The translations under genes were made by a program, and so were the position numbers. The notes under the pieces are model-generated. The model was given only the letters and a program-made list of their open reading frames with translations. It ran no database searches and was not told the origin of the DNA. This document shows, one piece after another, positions 62,247-64,000 of a DNA stretch of 64,000 nucleotides (positions within the stretch are counted from its first letter, which is position 1; each line of letters starts with the position of its first letter). The stretch is from positions 186,001-250,000 of the forward strand of contig JAYQLX010000003.1 of NCBI GenBank assembly GCA_038143435.1, in the 5' to 3' direction. The stretch comes from UBA8337 sp038143435. Lineage in GTDB: Bacteria > Pseudomonadota > Alphaproteobacteria > RS24.

Positions 62247-63284
62247 ATGTCTTATGTGGTCGCTGTGGTTGGTGCGACAGGAAATGTCGGACGCGAAATG
62301 CTCAATATTTTGGATGAGCGCAAATTCCCCGCCTCGCGGGTTGATGCGGTTGCCTCGCGGCGCAGCCAGGGTCGCGAAGTGAGCTTTGGCGATAAAACGC
62401 TGAAATGCCAAGCGCTGGAAAATTACGATTTCGGCAAAGCCGATATTGCGCTATTTGCGGCCGGTTCCGGCCCGGCCAAAGAATATGCGCCGATTGCCGC
62501 CAAAGCCGGTTGTGTGGTGATTGACAATTCATCGCTCTATCGCATGGATGATGATGTGCCGTTGATTGTGCCCGAGGTCAATCCGCAAGATATTGCCGGT
62601 TATACGCAACGCAATATTATCGCCAATCCCAATTGCTCCACCGCGCAGCTGGTTGTCGCTTTGAAGCCTTTGCACGCTTTGGCCAAAATTAGACGCGTGG
62701 TGGTGGCGACTTATCAATCCGTGTCGGGGGCCGGCAATGCGGCAATGGATGAGCTGTTTACCCAGACGCGCGGCATTTTCGTCAATGATGAGATGAAGCG
62801 CGAAAACTTCACCAAGCAGATCGCCTTTAATGTCATTCCGCATATTGACGTATTTATGAAAGACGGCGCGACCAAAGAAGAATGGAAAATGGTGGTCGAG
62901 ACCCAAAAAATGCTCGACCCCGATATTGCCATGAGCACGACTTGCGTGCGGGTGCCGGTATTTGTCGGCCATTCCGAAGCGGTGCATATTGAATTTGAAA
63001 GCGCCGTTTCCTTAGATGCTGCGCGCGCCGCATTGGAAGAAGCGCCGGGCATTTTGGTCGTCGATCGGCGCGAAGATGAAGGCTATGTCACGCCGGTCGA
63101 ATGTGTCGGTGAATATGAGACTTTTGTCTCGCGCTTGCGCGTCGATGACAGTGTCGAGCACGGTCTTGCGCTATGGGTGGTGTCAGATAATTTGCGCAAA
63201 GGCGCAGCCTTAAACGCTGTGCAAATTGCCGAATTATTGACCGAGAAACATCTCACGGAAAGCCGCATCAAGGCCGAGGCGTAA
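62247..63284 (+). CDS. asd: aspartate-semialdehyde dehydrogenase
   Basis: Asd reduces aspartyl phosphate on the path to lysine, threonine, methionine and diaminopimelate. The 345-residue product has VVGATGNVGREMLNI, the catalytic Cys in NPNCSTAQLVVAL and the His in VFVGHSEAVHIEF. Complete. It ends four bases before the convergent pyridoxal kinase stop. The leuCDB-asd order is usual in Alphaproteobacteria. Confidence 0.96.
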   Translation: MSYVVAVVGATGNVGREMLNILDERKFPASRVDAVASRRSQGREVSFGDKTLKCQALENYDFGKADIALFAAGSGPAKEYAPIAAKAGCVVIDNSSLYRMDDDVPLIVPEVNPQDIAGYTQRNIIANPNCSTAQLVVALKPLHALAKIRRVVVATYQSVSGAGNAAMDELFTQTRGIFVNDEMKRENFTKQIAFNVIPHIDVFMKDGATKEEWKMVVETQKMLDPDIAMSTTCVRVPVFVGHSEAVHIEFESAVSLDAARAALEEAPGILVVDRREDEGYVTPVECVGEYETFVSRLRVDDSVEHGLALWVVSDNLRKGAALNAVQIAELLTEKHLTESRIKAEA

Positions 63285-63288
63285 CGGC

Positions 63289-64000
63289 TTAAATATTCAA
63301 CTTGTCTTGAATGGCGGCGGCGGCAATGTGCACCGGCCCATGCGGCAAGGTGCTGGTTTCCATATTGGCGGCGGCCATTTGCGCCAAAGTGGCGCAAGCA
63401 ATGCCCAGCGCTTTCGGCTCTTCAGCCAAATGCAGGCCGAGATAAAGCGCGGCAAAAAAATCACCCATGCCATAAGGCGCTTTGGGCGCGCGCGCCGTTT
63501 CGCAACGCAATACCTCATCGGCGGTCACCGCCAAAGCGGCAATGCGCTCGGCAGCGGCAGGGGCGGATGTGACGACCATATGCGCGACGCCCAAATCGCG
63601 CGCCGCATCGACCGCTTCGACCTCATCGGCAAAGCCGTCGCGTCCGGCCAGCCTTTGCAATTCATATAAATTGGGGGTTGCCATATCGGCCAAAGGCAAA
63701 AGCCGGTCGCGTAAGCCATGCATGACTTCTTCGGGCAAATAAAGGCGCCCTTCATCGCCGCAAATCGGGTCGCAGCAATAAAACACCTGCGGATTGACGG
63801 CTTTTATTTTGGCAATAATCTGCGCCGCCGCATCAATATGGGCGGCGCTGGGTAAATAGCCGGTCAAAATGGCAGCGCAATTATCAAGCGCGCCAGCGGT
63901 CAATAACCAATCGGCAATCTCAACCATTTGCATCGGCTTTATGGGGCCACCGGCCGGTGCCCCGTTTTCGGGAAAAGCGGCCGGATGGGCCGATAATAAA
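63289..64000 (-). CDS. pdxY: pyridoxal kinase, N-terminus cut by the window edge
   Basis: A ribokinase-fold enzyme that phosphorylates pyridoxal in B6 salvage. The visible 236 C-terminal residues are in one frame: ILTGYLPSAAHIDAAAQIIA, VFYCCDPICGDEGRLYLPEE, DMATPNLYELQRLAG, and the ATP/anion-hole region YGMGDFFAALYLGLHLAEEP with the catalytic Asp. The usual Gly-Thr-Gly-Asp reads Gly-Met-Gly-Asp. The first 50 or so residues lie beyond the right edge. PdxK is the alternative name; the DPICGDEG motif fits both. Confidence 0.9.
   Translation of the reverse strand, partial: LLSAHPAAFPENGAPAGGPIKPMQMVEIADWLLTAGALDNCAAILTGYLPSAAHIDAAAQIIAKIKAVNPQVFYCCDPICGDEGRLYLPEEVMHGLRDRLLPLADMATPNLYELQRLAGRDGFADEVEAVDAARDLGVAHMVVTSAPAAAERIAALAVTADEVLRCETARAPKAPYGMGDFFAALYLGLHLAEEPKALGIACATLAQMAAANMETSTLPHGPVHIAAAAIQDKLNI

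Overview
The window is a chromosomal stretch of an alphaproteobacterium. Signs of this are the gene order ffh-rpsP-rimM-trmD-rplS followed by leuCDB-asd, the hemC-hemD-mitofilin-hemY block beside tsaD and gpsA, the ialB-rlmN-argG run, and DUF2794 and DUF4864 proteins. I cannot fix the order or genus. I see no rRNA, phage, insertion sequence or CRISPR array. Most DNA is GC-rich by eye; about 10.5-17.5 kb is visibly poorer in G+C.

Layout. 1-10.5 kb is housekeeping: acs (cut by the left edge), a Rieske protein, EVE and YciI-like proteins, gpsA, a TetR regulator, a 40-residue peptide gene with a hairpin array, tsaD, then hemC-hemD-mitofilin-hemY. 10.5-24 kb is the most accessory part: an unresolved AT-richer stretch, a damaged DUF1302 outer-membrane gene, two DUF1329 genes, a YCF48-like beta-propeller gene, then a crotonase, a lipocalin-like unknown, an APH-type kinase, a PlsC-type acyltransferase, an HD protein, yggT and folD. 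Together these suggest uptake and CoA-linked processing of a lipid (inference). 24-34 kb holds argG, rlmN, ialB, an ECF sigma factor without a visible anti-sigma gene, an rRNA/tRNA methylase, oxidoreductases, a drug/metabolite transporter, an SDR, pterin dehydratase and the esterase that precedes a YbbA-YbbP-type ABC exporter (34.3-37.6 kb). 37.7-51 kb holds a BI-1 protein, DUF2794, a Gld-like ABC operon, acnB, the ccmABCDG cytochrome c maturation operon, a NUDIX hydrolase and DUF2332. 51-64 kb holds ispZ-ftsY-mtaB-dapF, divergent from ffh-rpsP-rimM-trmD-rplS, then leuCDB-asd and part of a pyridoxal kinase gene.

Sequence quality. Many genes that should be essential and single-copy (gpsA, tsaD, hemC, rpsP, trmD) are broken by one-base shifts, while the protein sequence resumes in another frame with its family motifs intact. 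The shifts are dense from about 1.5 to 13.7 kb and sparse after about 34 kb. I read most of them as assembly or sequencing errors, not pseudogenes, and annotate the genes across the shifts.

Most interesting signal. Two intergenic places carry hairpins whose loops show the anti-Shine-Dalgarno motif CCTCC(C). One is a tandem array of four at 4916-5044, directly behind a 40-residue membrane-peptide gene. The other is a single terminator hairpin at 38984-39039. Both look like members of the alphaproteobacterial CcsR/cuckoo small RNA group. The peptide partner is not the DUF1127 protein known from Rhodobacter, so the first locus may be an undescribed variant.
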